From: an uncultured Cellvibrio sp.
GTDB taxonomy: Bacteria; Pseudomonadota; Gammaproteobacteria; Pseudomonadales; Cellvibrionaceae
Length of the DNA stretch: 38,068 bases
Assembly (NCBI GenBank): GCA_937958105.1
Contig: CALFXJ010000062.1
Location: 1 to 38,068 of the forward strand
Reading direction: 5' to 3'
The notes below the pieces were generated by a model. That model made no database searches and had not been told where the DNA came from. It saw only the letters and a list, made by a program, of their open reading frames with translations. Positions 1-7,979 of the stretch are shown here, in pieces; positions within the stretch are counted from its first letter, which is position 1, and every line of letters starts with the position of its first letter. The position numbers were made by a program, and so were the translations under genes.

Positions 1-132
1 GGATTAGCGCAGCGTAATCCGACAAACCTTAAAACATCATTCCCAAACCCGAGGTCGGATTATCTTAAGCGTAATCCGACTGTTTGATTTAACTGCGGCA
101 ATGTCGGATTACGCTGCGCTAATCCGACCTAC
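1..132. repeat. REP palindrome cluster at left edge (three copies)
   Basis: Three copies of a palindrome whose core arms are GTCGGATTA and TAATCCGAC lie at 1-23 (cut by the window edge), 54-80 (loop altered to TCTTAAGCG) and 103-132. The last copy runs in reverse orientation and ends in the CTAC tetranucleotide, the complement of the GTAG head typical of REP elements handled by RAYT transposases. No T-run follows, so these are not simple terminators. They sit just downstream of the minus-strand exchanger gene. Confidence 0.9.
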
Positions 133-165
133 AGCTGCGGTTAAATCGAACTGCCGCACAGGGAA

Positions 166-1236
166 TCACCTGTGAGCGTGGCGCTTGCGAAGGTCGAGGG
201 CGAGCGCAATCACCACATACAGCAGCACGATGGGCAACAGGCCGTAGAGGATGCCGTCCTGCAGGCTGTTCAGGTATGGCAGCGATAACGCCAGGGCAAT
301 CAGGAACCAGACGTAAGCCACATACAGCGCCAGGAACAACAAACCTTCGATGCGATGCAGCATCGCCCCGATAAAAAACAGCGGCACACACAAAACTGCG
401 ACACCGACCATTACCGGAATATCAATATTTGCCATCTGTTCGCCAGCCAGTAGCGGCGTGGGAGAAACCAGGCCGGACACGCCCAGCACACACAGAATAT
501 TAAAAATATTACTACCCACAACGTTGCCGACGGCAATATCGCGCTGACCTTTGATGGTGGCAACGACCGAGGTCACTACCTCAGGCAGTGACGTACCCGC
601 CGCCACAATGGTCAAACCAATCACCGCTTCGTTAACACCCCAGGCAGTGGCAATCTCCACGGCGCTTTGGACCAGCCAACGCGCACCCCAGACGAGCAAA
701 GCGAGCCCGCCGATGACCATCAGGATATTTTTCCATGCAGGCACCGGCTCTTTGAGCATTTCTTCCACTTCTTCGTCGGTCACGTCAGCACCTTGTTTCT
801 TGCCCTGGTAGAACAGAAAAGCGGTGTAACTGAGCAATCCCAAAGCCAGAACAGCGGCTTCGATTTTATTGATACTGCCGTTGAGGGTCATGATCATGGC
901 CAGCACTGAAACGGCCACCATGATAGGTACATCCTGCCGGATCAGCTGTTTGGAGATAATCAAGGGAGACACTACCGCAGCTACACCCAGGATGAACAGG
1001 ATGTTAAAGATATTACTGCCCACCACGTTGGCGATGGCCAGCTCGGCCTGACCGGCGTAAGCCGCCTTGACGCTTACCGCCAGCTCAGGAGCGCTGGTGC
1101 CAAAGGCAACAACCGTCAAACCAATAACCAGACTCGGTACACCAAAGTTAGCCGCCAGGCGCGCCGCGCCTTTTACCAGCAGATCCGCTCCGATAACCAA
1201 CAATACCAAACCGGCAACCAGCAATAACCATGTCAT
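166..1236 (-). CDS. Calcium/sodium antiporter, CaCA family (YrbG-like)
   Basis: A 356-residue inner-membrane cation exchanger that should couple Ca2+ movement to Na+ or H+ entry. The protein shows the internal duplication of the CaCA family: an alpha-1 repeat with GTSAPE near residues 46-51 and VVGSNIFNI near 71-79, and an alpha-2 repeat with GTSLPE near residue 215 followed by a second VVGSNIFNI. About ten hydrophobic segments are visible, with a short charged central loop (DVTDEEVEEMLKEP). The length suits the family (about 320-370). The start is set by a GGAG about 8 bases upstream of the ATG. It reads alone on the minus strand with REP copies downstream. Whether it prefers Ca2+ in vivo cannot be told from sequence. 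Confidence 0.93.
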   Translation of the reverse strand: MTWLLLVAGLVLLVIGADLLVKGAARLAANFGVPSLVIGLTVVAFGTSAPELAVSVKAAYAGQAELAIANVVGSNIFNILFILGVAAVVSPLIISKQLIRQDVPIMVAVSVLAMIMTLNGSINKIEAAVLALGLLSYTAFLFYQGKKQGADVTDEEVEEMLKEPVPAWKNILMVIGGLALLVWGARWLVQSAVEIATAWGVNEAVIGLTIVAAGTSLPEVVTSVVATIKGQRDIAVGNVVGSNIFNILCVLGVSGLVSPTPLLAGEQMANIDIPVMVGVAVLCVPLFFIGAMLHRIEGLLFLALYVAYVWFLIALALSLPYLNSLQDGILYGLLPIVLLYVVIALALDLRKRHAHR

Positions 1237-1409
1237 GTTTCAACTCCAGACAAAAAAGATGGGCGCTAATGTAGCGGATTTGGCAGCGGGAATATAGCGG
1301 GGAGGGGTTTTGTGTGGAAAAGAGTGAAGGGGATTCCCGTCGTGGGATGCGGTGAGTTGTGAGGTATGGCGTGAGGGTATTTTATTCGTAGGATTTAGAT
1401 GGGTTTATT

Positions 1410-1441
1410 GTCGGATTACGCCTTTGGCTAATCCGACCTAC
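1410..1441 (-). repeat. REP palindrome, single copy
   Basis: A reverse-oriented copy with arms GTCGGATTA and TAATCCGAC, a variant loop (CGCCTTTGGC) and a terminal CTAC. It lies in the 228-base gap between the exchanger gene and the acidic-protein gene. I see nothing else definite in that gap. Confidence 0.88.
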
Positions 1442-1464
1442 TTATTGCTGGAACAACCTGCCAG

Positions 1465-1965
1465 TCACTCCGCCTCCTCGTCATCCTCGTCATCATCAGC
1501 AAAACTATCTTCATCATCTGCTTCGGCAAGCGGTGTGAGCGGTTCATCAGCATCACCGTCCCAGGGCTTTTTATCCAGTGGATCAAGACGCGCCAGTTCC
1601 GCTTCGTCGAGGCCGTGACCGCCGCCCACATCAAATTTTTCTGTCAATTCCCATTCCGCTGCAGCTTGTCCACCCGGCTCGCGCGGTGAACGCGAACCGT
1701 CTTCAGGGAGCAGGGTTTCCGGTGTCAGTTCATCCCGACTGGCATCGCCACCCGGCGCTGCTGCACCGCTTAATCCGGCTTCCTGCGCGCCGTCTTCGGC
1801 CCGAAAATGTTCTACATCGGTGGACTCTGCCGGCTCACCCGCCCGTGCGTGGTAATCGTCGTCTTCAAAATTCAGTTCATCCAGTTCAGCGGGGCGGTCA
1901 TCTTTAGGATGCGGTGAAGCGGGTTGCCCTTGGAACCGTGAATTGTCATTGGTGCTGGGCTTCAT
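1465..1965 (-). CDS. Acidic, probably disordered hypothetical protein
   Basis: A 166-residue soluble protein very rich in Asp, Glu, Gly, Pro and Ala, with few hydrophobic stretches and an almost purely acidic C-terminal tail (about DEDSFADDDEDDEEAE). The segments LTPETLLPEDGSRSP and LARLDPLDKKPW look like conserved islands; they recall a short Pseudomonas protein family often labelled 'PTS HPr-related', although no HPr fold is evident here. I place the start at the ATG at 1963-1965 because GGAG sits about 7 bases upstream; an in-frame ATG 24 bases further upstream has no such site. Function unknown. It is transcribed away from the AsmA gene, so the roughly 250-base gap to 2217 is a divergent promoter region. 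Confidence 0.7.
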   Translation of the reverse strand: MKPSTNDNSRFQGQPASPHPKDDRPAELDELNFEDDDYHARAGEPAESTDVEHFRAEDGAQEAGLSGAAAPGGDASRDELTPETLLPEDGSRSPREPGGQAAAEWELTEKFDVGGGHGLDEAELARLDPLDKKPWDGDADEPLTPLAEADDEDSFADDDEDDEEAE

Positions 1966-2216
1966 AATGAGTCTCCTGCGGTTCAACATCTGTTATACAG
2001 TGGACGAGCTCCGCTTAAAATAATTCCCTCACACTTCGCGCTGAAAACTTTCAGCGTAAATTAACGCGGCCATTCAAATGCTTTCCATCGCATTGCTTGT
2101 TGGACAGAGTGTGATGTCGCACAGAGGAGACATGGCATTGCCGTCATCATTAAAAACCACTGCCATCATGCGCTCGTTTTGTTTATCAGAGCGAGGCATT
2201 CCTCAGGGAGCCTGCG

Positions 2217-4211
2217 ATGCCAGAACATTTTTTCCGCCAGCACAAATTTCTCACAGCACTCGCCATCCTGGCGGGCCTGCTCCTGCTCGCGCTCATCCTG
2301 ATCATTATTTTTTCTGACCCCTTGCTACGTTCACTGACGGAAAGTCAGGGCAGCAAGCGACTCGGTCGCGAGCTGGCGATTGAGGGAGACCTGCGCGTGG
2401 ATTGGCATTTCACTCACACCAAAGTCCATGCGGAACAGCTGCGACTGGCCAATGCGCCGGGTTATGACGAAGCGGATATGGTGCGCATTGAAACTCTCGA
2501 TTTCAGTTTCAAGCCGCTGAAACTTCTGCTGGGTAAGTTGGAATTCGGTGATATCACCTTGGTTAAACCCCATGTGATTCTTGAAAAAAAATCGGATGAC
2601 GACAACAACTGGCAGTTTCCTGCATTAACCACCGCTAACGCGGCCAAGGAAGCTATCGAACCGGATGACCGCCACGATTTTCCATTGATCGGCATGCTGG
2701 AGTTACGCGAGGGCAAGGTTATCTACCGCGACGCCATCAAGGGTCTGTCGCTGGACCTTGATCTGGATACGGTTATTGGAGAAGGCGGTGAAGGCGATAA
2801 TGGAAAATCGCAGCGCAATTTTACGGTTGCCGGCACCGGCAGCATTCAGGATCAGAAATTTGAACTGGAAGCTTCCGGCGAATCTTTGGAAACCCTGCGC
2901 GATTCTACTCGCGATTATCCGCTCAGGCTGCGGCTGGTCATGGGCGAGACCGAAGTGGTTGTCGACGGAAATTTTCGTGATCCCATTAAGCTCACCGGTG
3001 TTGACGCTTCCTTGAATATCACCGGCGACAACATGGCCAATTTGTTTTACCTCACCGCCATTCCCCTGCCGCCGACACCGCGTTACAGCCTTTCGGGCCA
3101 GCTCGGTAAAAAAGACGGCGTATGGGGATACGAAGGATTCGAAGGTAAAGTTGGTGGCAGCGATCTTTCCGGCGATCTGACTTATGACACGCGCGGCGAG
3201 CGCGGTTTTTTAAAAGCTAATCTGACCTCCGAATTGCTGGACAGCGAAGACCTCGGTGGCTTTATCGGCCTGCCGCCTGCCGGTGAAGCAGCCACCCCGG
3301 AACAGAAACAGGCGGCGGCAGAAAAAGAAGCCAGTCCCAATCTGATTCCCGATGTACCACTGACTGTCGAGCGACTGCGCGCAACCAATCTGGATGTCAC
3401 GCTGCACGCTGCGCGTATCGAGGCACCTAACCTGCCGTTTAAAGGCATGGATGTTCGGTTTGATCTGCAGGATGGTCTATTAAAGCTGGACCCGCTCAAG
3501 GTGGTGCTGGCGGATGGCACCATCGACGGCACCATCGCCGTGGATGCGCAGCAGGACAACCCGCCGATGAAGATGGATCTCAATCTGCGCAATCTGAGCC
3601 TCGGCCAGTTTTTTGCCGGCACCCGATTTGCGGACACCACTGAAGGTTTATTTGGCGGACGGATAACCCTTGCGGGCCAGGGCGCTTCACTGGCTGAGGT
3701 CCTGGCCACCAGCGACGGCGAGCTCGCGATTGTGATGACCCAAGGCCGTATCAGCCTGTTGCTGATGGAAGCCTCCGACCTGGATATCGGCCAGGCGTTA
3801 CCTTTGTTTCTCGGACAGGATAAATCCACGCGCATCCGCTGCGGTCTGGCTGATTTTGTGGTGGAGGATGGTCTGCTGACGTCGGATGTGGTGGTGCTGG
3901 ATACGGATGATTCGGTGTTGGTGGGCAAGATGACCATCGACATGAAAGATGAAGTCATCAGCGCGAAGCTGGATGCAAAACCCAAGGACAACAGTCTGTT
4001 TGCGCTGCGCATTCCATTGGTAGTGTCGGGCCGCCTGAAGGAGCCGGAGGTAGGCCTTGATGGTGAACGAACCCTCAGCCGAGGTGCCGCCGCCGTTGCG
4101 CTTGGAGCCCTGCTCACCCCCTTCGCCGCTATCCTGCCGTTCGTAGAAAGCGGCGATGCAGAAAACACCGACTGCCGCGAACTCCTCAGCCGGGCGGAGG
4201 GGGTGGAATAG
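2217..4211 (+). CDS. AsmA family protein
   Basis: A 664-residue envelope protein anchored by one N-terminal transmembrane segment (about residues 10-33), with the remainder predicted in the periplasm. The N-terminal region after the anchor (RELAIEGDLRVDW, then LRLANAPGYDEADMVRIETLDF) and the C-terminal part (GRITLAGQGASLAEVLATSDGEL) match the AsmA pattern, in which beta-rich repeats form an elongated groove thought to handle lipids or influence outer-membrane assembly. AGGGAG lies 7 bases upstream of the ATG and fixes the start. The gene stands alone. Its exact role (AsmA, YhdP or TamB-like branch) cannot be assigned; the length is nearest to AsmA itself. Confidence 0.85.
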   Translation: MPEHFFRQHKFLTALAILAGLLLLALILIIIFSDPLLRSLTESQGSKRLGRELAIEGDLRVDWHFTHTKVHAEQLRLANAPGYDEADMVRIETLDFSFKPLKLLLGKLEFGDITLVKPHVILEKKSDDDNNWQFPALTTANAAKEAIEPDDRHDFPLIGMLELREGKVIYRDAIKGLSLDLDLDTVIGEGGEGDNGKSQRNFTVAGTGSIQDQKFELEASGESLETLRDSTRDYPLRLRLVMGETEVVVDGNFRDPIKLTGVDASLNITGDNMANLFYLTAIPLPPTPRYSLSGQLGKKDGVWGYEGFEGKVGGSDLSGDLTYDTRGERGFLKANLTSELLDSEDLGGFIGLPPAGEAATPEQKQAAAEKEASPNLIPDVPLTVERLRATNLDVTLHAARIEAPNLPFKGMDVRFDLQDGLLKLDPLKVVLADGTIDGTIAVDAQQDNPPMKMDLNLRNLSLGQFFAGTRFADTTEGLFGGRITLAGQGASLAEVLATSDGELAIVMTQGRISLLLMEASDLDIGQALPLFLGQDKSTRIRCGLADFVVEDGLLTSDVVVLDTDDSVLVGKMTIDMKDEVISAKLDAKPKDNSLFALRIPLVVSGRLKEPEVGLDGERTLSRGAAAVALGALLTPFAAILPFVESGDAENTDCRELLSRAEGVE

Positions 4212-4293
4212 GTGATGGTTGGGTTGATCACCCCAAAGTGCCGGCTCAACTGGACGTATTCAGCTCGAACCGGATGACGGATGCAGATATCGC

Positions 4294-4319
4294 GTCGGAT
4301 TAGCGCAGCGTAATCCGAC
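4294..4319 (+). repeat. REP palindrome, single copy
   Basis: A perfect 26-base copy (arms GTCGGATTA/TAATCCGAC, loop GCGCAGCG) without the GTAG head, in the 385-base gap between the AsmA gene and the nitrate transporter. The rest of this gap holds the sigma-54 promoter and the transporter leader. Confidence 0.9.
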
Positions 4320-4448
4320 AATACCCAAGCACCAAATAAGTTCACCATGCCTTGCTTTAGGGCGACCCGCCCGTGAAAAACGCGTGGCCGGCTGCCAGTT
4401 TTTTTGCTGAAGCGGCAGAAATGCTTGTTTTTCCGCGTATTCCCGCGC

Positions 4449-4464
4449 TGGCATAACCATTGCT
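4449..4464 (+). promoter_or_regulatory. Sigma-54 (-24/-12) promoter of the nitrate transporter
   Basis: TGGCAT-N5-TTGCT gives GG and GC exactly ten bases apart, matching the RpoN consensus TGGCAC-N5-TTGCA at nearly every key base. Transcription would begin near 4475 and leave a leader of about 120 bases before the ATG at 4597. Nitrate assimilation genes are commonly driven by RpoN with NtrC, so the position fits. I could not find a convincing NtrC dyad or a NasT-type leader hairpin pair. Confidence 0.72.
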
Positions 4465-4596
4465 AAATCGAAAGTGCCACACGCTTGCGCACGCTCTGTC
4501 CCCATGCCTTTGATGTGCTCAGAAAGTGGCGATCGTAATGACCCACAATTGAACACGCCGGCTCTGTACGCCGCATAGCCCAATGGATGATGTTTC

Positions 4597-6072
4597 ATGA
4601 GTTCCGCCAAATTAAATCTGCTCGACCTGTCGCAACCGTCCATCCGCATCCTGCATTTGTCCTGGTTTGCTTTTTTTCTCACCTTCATGATCTGGTTCAA
4701 CCTCGCGCCGCTTAAACCACTGATCATGGAAGCCTTCGCCATGACCGAGGCGCAATGGAAAGCGCTGTTGATCATGAACATTGCCCTGACCATTCCGGCG
4801 CGGATTGTCATCGGCATCCTGGTCGACAAATTCGGGCCACGCGCGATCTACAGCGGCCTGTTGATAACCTCCGGTTTATTGTGTCTCGCATTTGCCAGTG
4901 CGCAGTCTTATGAGCAGCTGGCACTGTTTCGTTTTCTGCTGGGTTTTGTCGGCGCCGGTTTTGTTATCGGCATTCGTCTGGTGGGCGAATGGTTTCCTGC
5001 ACGGCAGGTCGGTCTGGCAGAAGGTGTGTACGGCGGCTGGGGCAACTTTGGTGCGGCGGCCGCAGCTTTTCTCGTGCCTCTGCTTGCACTGACAGTCTTC
5101 GGCGGCGAACTAGGCTGGCGTTATGCCATCGGCACCACCGGTGTACTGGCCATTGTCTTCGGTGGCTTTTTTTATTACGCCGCGCGCAACACCCCCAAAG
5201 GTTCCACTTATTTCAAACCAAAAAAATCCGGCGGCCTTGAAGTAACCAGCAAAAAAGATTTCTGGTTTTACGTGGGGATGAACCTGCCCATGTATATCGT
5301 GCTGGCCATTCTCGCGTGGAAATTATCGCCCCATGAGCTGGGCCTCTTGAGTCACGTCACTACCTATATGCTTTATCTGGTGCTGCTGGTTTTATTTTTG
5401 TTTCAGTTTTCACAGATCTATCGCGTCAACAAAGAAATGCTGAAACACGGTGCACCGGAGCACGACAAATACGATTTTAAACAGGTGGCCATTCTCAACT
5501 GGGCTTATTTTGTCACCTTTGGTTCTGAGCTGGCGGTGGTGTCAGTCCTGCCGGCATTTTTTCTGGAAGCTTTTACGGACCTTTCTCTGGCACAGGCGAG
5601 TATGCTCGGCGGTTCATTTGCGTTTATGAATCTGGTGGCGCGTCCCGGCGGCGGCTGGTTCAGTGATCGTTTTGGTCGCCGCCGCTCCATGTCGATCATC
5701 TTTATCGGTCTTGCGGTGGGGTATTTATTGATGTCGCAGATCAATGCTGCCTGGCCGCTGATCATGGCGTTTGCCGCAGTGATTGTCTGTTCGCTGTTCG
5801 TGCAGGCCGGCTGCGGCGCGGTGTTTGCCATGGTGCCGCTGGTGAAACGGCGCATGACCGGCCAGATCGCGGGCATGACCGGTGCCTACGGCAATGTCGG
5901 CGGGGTTGCCTTTCTGACGGTGTACAGCTTTGTCGATATCAGCACATTCTTTTTGATCATCACCGCTACCGCTGTCACCGTGCTGGGCTTTCTGCAGTTT
6001 TTAAAAGAACCGCAGGGCCACATGACTGAAGTCATGGCCGACGGCAGTGTGCAGCAGATTGAACTGACTTAA
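4597..6072 (+). CDS. nasA: MFS nitrate/nitrite transporter (NarK/NasA family)
   Basis: A 491-residue twelve-helix inner-membrane carrier that should import nitrate for assimilation. Both nitrate-signature regions are present: GFVIGIRLVGEWFPARQVGL at about 121-140, running on into GVYGGWGNFG, and TGAYGNVGGVAF near residue 430. Arg69 (IPARIVIGILVDKFG) and Arg349 (NLVARPGGGWFSDRFG) sit where the two anion-binding arginines of NarK lie. The loop between helices 6 and 7 is somewhat long and charged (NKEMLKHGAPEHDKYDFK). An RpoN promoter lies upstream, and a strong terminator follows 29 bases after the stop. The next gene is a PP2C-kinase, the arrangement known from Pseudomonas nasA loci, but no nirB/nasC follows here. 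Confidence 0.9.
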   Translation: MSSAKLNLLDLSQPSIRILHLSWFAFFLTFMIWFNLAPLKPLIMEAFAMTEAQWKALLIMNIALTIPARIVIGILVDKFGPRAIYSGLLITSGLLCLAFASAQSYEQLALFRFLLGFVGAGFVIGIRLVGEWFPARQVGLAEGVYGGWGNFGAAAAAFLVPLLALTVFGGELGWRYAIGTTGVLAIVFGGFFYYAARNTPKGSTYFKPKKSGGLEVTSKKDFWFYVGMNLPMYIVLAILAWKLSPHELGLLSHVTTYMLYLVLLVLFLFQFSQIYRVNKEMLKHGAPEHDKYDFKQVAILNWAYFVTFGSELAVVSVLPAFFLEAFTDLSLAQASMLGGSFAFMNLVARPGGGWFSDRFGRRRSMSIIFIGLAVGYLLMSQINAAWPLIMAFAAVIVCSLFVQAGCGAVFAMVPLVKRRMTGQIAGMTGAYGNVGGVAFLTVYSFVDISTFFLIITATAVTVLGFLQFLKEPQGHMTEVMADGSVQQIELT

Positions 6073-6101
6073 CTATTTCCGTGCGCGTTTTAACGCGTTT
6101 T

Positions 6102-6136
6102 GTCCCCGGACTCGCGAAGTATCCGGGGACTTTTTT
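6102..6136 (+). terminator. Rho-independent terminator after the nitrate transporter
   Basis: A perfect 9-base-pair stem (GTCCCCGGA at 6102-6110 with TCCGGGGAC at 6122-6130), an 11-base loop and six T's at 6131-6136. It lies between the transporter and the PP2C-kinase, so most transporter transcripts should end here. Confidence 0.92.
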
Positions 6137-6144
6137 ATTCTGGG

Positions 6145-6174
6145 TGCCGGATTATGCTTTGCTGATCCGGCCGG
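6145..6174 (-). repeat. Diverged REP palindrome with compensatory change
   Basis: The sequence GCCGGATTATGCTTTGCTGA followed by TCCGGC aligns to the reverse-oriented REP core, but the outer T-A pair has become C-G on both arms, and one inner pair is now a G-T wobble. It lies just after the terminator and upstream of the PP2C-kinase start. Confidence 0.6.
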
Positions 6175-6187
6175 CAGAGAGAGGGTT

Positions 6188-7909
6188 ATGGAACATTTGC
6201 AATCGGCGTTACAGATTCGTTTTGCGCAGCGCAGCGAAGCGGGCAACAAACCGGAAAATCAGGATACGGTGGGCGCACGGCTGCCCGAAGGATCTGCATT
6301 GACCAGCAAGGGAATCGCCATTGCGATTGCCGACGGCGTCAGCAGCAGCGAGGCAGCACGGGAAGCGAGTCAGACTGCCATCTCGGGTTTTCTTACCGAT
6401 TACTACGCAACACCGGATACCTGGCGCACGCAGCAGTCGGCGGTGCGGGTCATCCAATCCCTCAACAGCAGTCTGTGGGGCCGCAGCCAGAACAGCGTCT
6501 ATGGCGAAGGTTATCTCACCACGTTTTCGGCGCTGATCCTGAAAGGCGACAGCGGCTTTATCTTTCATGTGGGAGATACGCGAGTGTACCGCCTGCGGGA
6601 TGGGTCGCTGGAACCGCTCACGCGGGATCATACGCAACGGCTTGATCGCAATACCCATTATCTGAGCCGCGCGCTGGGCGCTGATCCCGCGCTGGAGATC
6701 GATATGCACACCATCGAGCTGCAGGTGGGCGATATTTTTATCCTCACCAGCGATGGCATCCACGAAGCGATTCCGCCGGCAGAATTCTCGACCTTGATTG
6801 AGCAGCATCGCGATGATCTCGACCAGCTGTGCAGCGCGGCTGTAGCGGCGGCCTTGCAGCACAACAGTGAGGATAATCTCAGTATTCAGGTCGCGTGTAT
6901 TGAACAACTGGGCAGCGCCAGCCAGACGGACGCCATGCAGGTTCTGTCGCGCCTGCCCTTTCCGCCGCTGCTGTCCGTCGGCCAGCAGCTCGACGGATTG
7001 ACCGTGAAAAAAATCCTGCATGAATCCAATCGCAGCCAGGTCTATCTGGTGAGCGATGAAAATCACCAACAGCTGGTGATGAAGACGCCTTCGGTGATCT
7101 TTCAGGACGATCCGGCTTACATTGAACGTTTTGCGCTGGAGTCCTGGATCGGTGCGCGCATTCAGAGTCCCCATGTGGCCCGCGTGGTGACACCGCCCAC
7201 GGCGCGCTCCTGTCTGTATTACCTCACCGAATATATTCCGGGGCCGACACTGACGCAGCTGTTGAAGGAACGCGGCACCCTGTCCATCAGTGATGCGGTG
7301 GAGCTGACTGAACATCTGGCGCGCGGTATCCGCGCATTCCACCGCAAGGAGACCCTGCATCAGGATCTGAAACCGGACAACATCGTGCTCAGCAGCAAGG
7401 GGGCGGTGATTGTGGATTTCGGGTCCTGCTGGGTGGCTGGTATTGAAGAGATGGGGGCTCCGTTTCTGCGCGACCGTATCCTCGGCACTCTCGATTACTC
7501 CGCTCCCGAATACCGTTACGGCGGCAAGGTCGGACCGCGCTCCGACCAGTTTTCGCTGGCAGTGCTCCTGTATGAAATGCTGACCGGTAAACAGCCTTAT
7601 GGCAGTCAGTACAGTAAAGCCACTGACCTGAAGAGCTTTCAGCGGCTGACCTACACCTCCGCCATGCAGTACAACCCGCTGGTACCGAGCTGGCTGGATC
7701 AGGCGCTGGAGAAAGCGCTGAATATTCTTCCTAATGGCAGGTATGAGGCGCTCTCGGAGTGGCTTCAGGATATCAAACGGCCGAACCCCGCCTGGCTGAC
7801 GGCAAAACAGAAACCGCTGCTGGAAAGGCATCCCGAGCAGGTGTGGAAATGGCTCGCCCTCACCGGCTGGGCCACCGCTGCGGTGATGGCGTATTGGTGT
7901 TTTCGTTGA
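6188..7909 (+). CDS. Bifunctional PP2C phosphatase / Ser-Thr protein kinase, membrane-anchored
   Basis: A 573-residue fusion. Residues 10-237 form a PP2C phosphatase with the metal-binding acids in place: Asp26 (ENQD), Asp49-Gly50 (ADGVSSSE), Asp189 (TSDG) and Asp229-Asn230 (SEDNLSIQV). Residues 270-530 form a Hanks-type kinase: Lys299 (VMK), His391-Gln392-Asp393 (HQDLKPDN), Asp410-Phe-Gly (VDFGSC) and APEYRYGG. The P-loop region (ILHESNRSQVYLV) lacks the usual glycines, and HRD is HQD, so it is a non-RD kinase. A C-terminal helix (about 553-571) should anchor it with both domains in the cytoplasm. GAGAGG upstream supports the start. In Pseudomonas a similar gene follows nasA; a role in controlling nitrate uptake or reduction is inferred. 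Confidence 0.9.
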   Translation: MEHLQSALQIRFAQRSEAGNKPENQDTVGARLPEGSALTSKGIAIAIADGVSSSEAAREASQTAISGFLTDYYATPDTWRTQQSAVRVIQSLNSSLWGRSQNSVYGEGYLTTFSALILKGDSGFIFHVGDTRVYRLRDGSLEPLTRDHTQRLDRNTHYLSRALGADPALEIDMHTIELQVGDIFILTSDGIHEAIPPAEFSTLIEQHRDDLDQLCSAAVAAALQHNSEDNLSIQVACIEQLGSASQTDAMQVLSRLPFPPLLSVGQQLDGLTVKKILHESNRSQVYLVSDENHQQLVMKTPSVIFQDDPAYIERFALESWIGARIQSPHVARVVTPPTARSCLYYLTEYIPGPTLTQLLKERGTLSISDAVELTEHLARGIRAFHRKETLHQDLKPDNIVLSSKGAVIVDFGSCWVAGIEEMGAPFLRDRILGTLDYSAPEYRYGGKVGPRSDQFSLAVLLYEMLTGKQPYGSQYSKATDLKSFQRLTYTSAMQYNPLVPSWLDQALEKALNILPNGRYEALSEWLQDIKRPNPAWLTAKQKPLLERHPEQVWKWLALTGWATAAVMAYWCFR

Positions 7910-7979
7910 GCGGCCGGAGGGGGCTTTTGGGAAGTGGATCAGGCTTGGTGGAGGGTTGGGGGGACGTTGGCCAGGGTTT

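Noticed and set aside
2131..2317. Small plus-strand gene with an AGGAG site upstream of AsmA
   Set aside because: It overlaps the AsmA start out of frame, and the product has no coherent pattern after that point; the ribosome-like site may be chance.
4294..4319. REP palindromes as rho-independent terminators
   Set aside because: Neither strand shows a T-run after the stem here or at the other copies.
3182..4348. Minus-strand reading frame opposite the AsmA gene
   Set aside because: Ser/Arg-rich shadow translation with no domain; it even runs through a REP copy.
4475..4596. NasT/ANTAR tandem hairpin leader
   Set aside because: I could not fold two hexaloop stems with the needed A1 and G4 positions or see an overlapping terminator, so it is not claimed.
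6209..7831. Long minus-strand reading frame opposite the PP2C-kinase
   Set aside because: No domain is recognisable, and the plus strand carries complete PP2C and kinase motifs.
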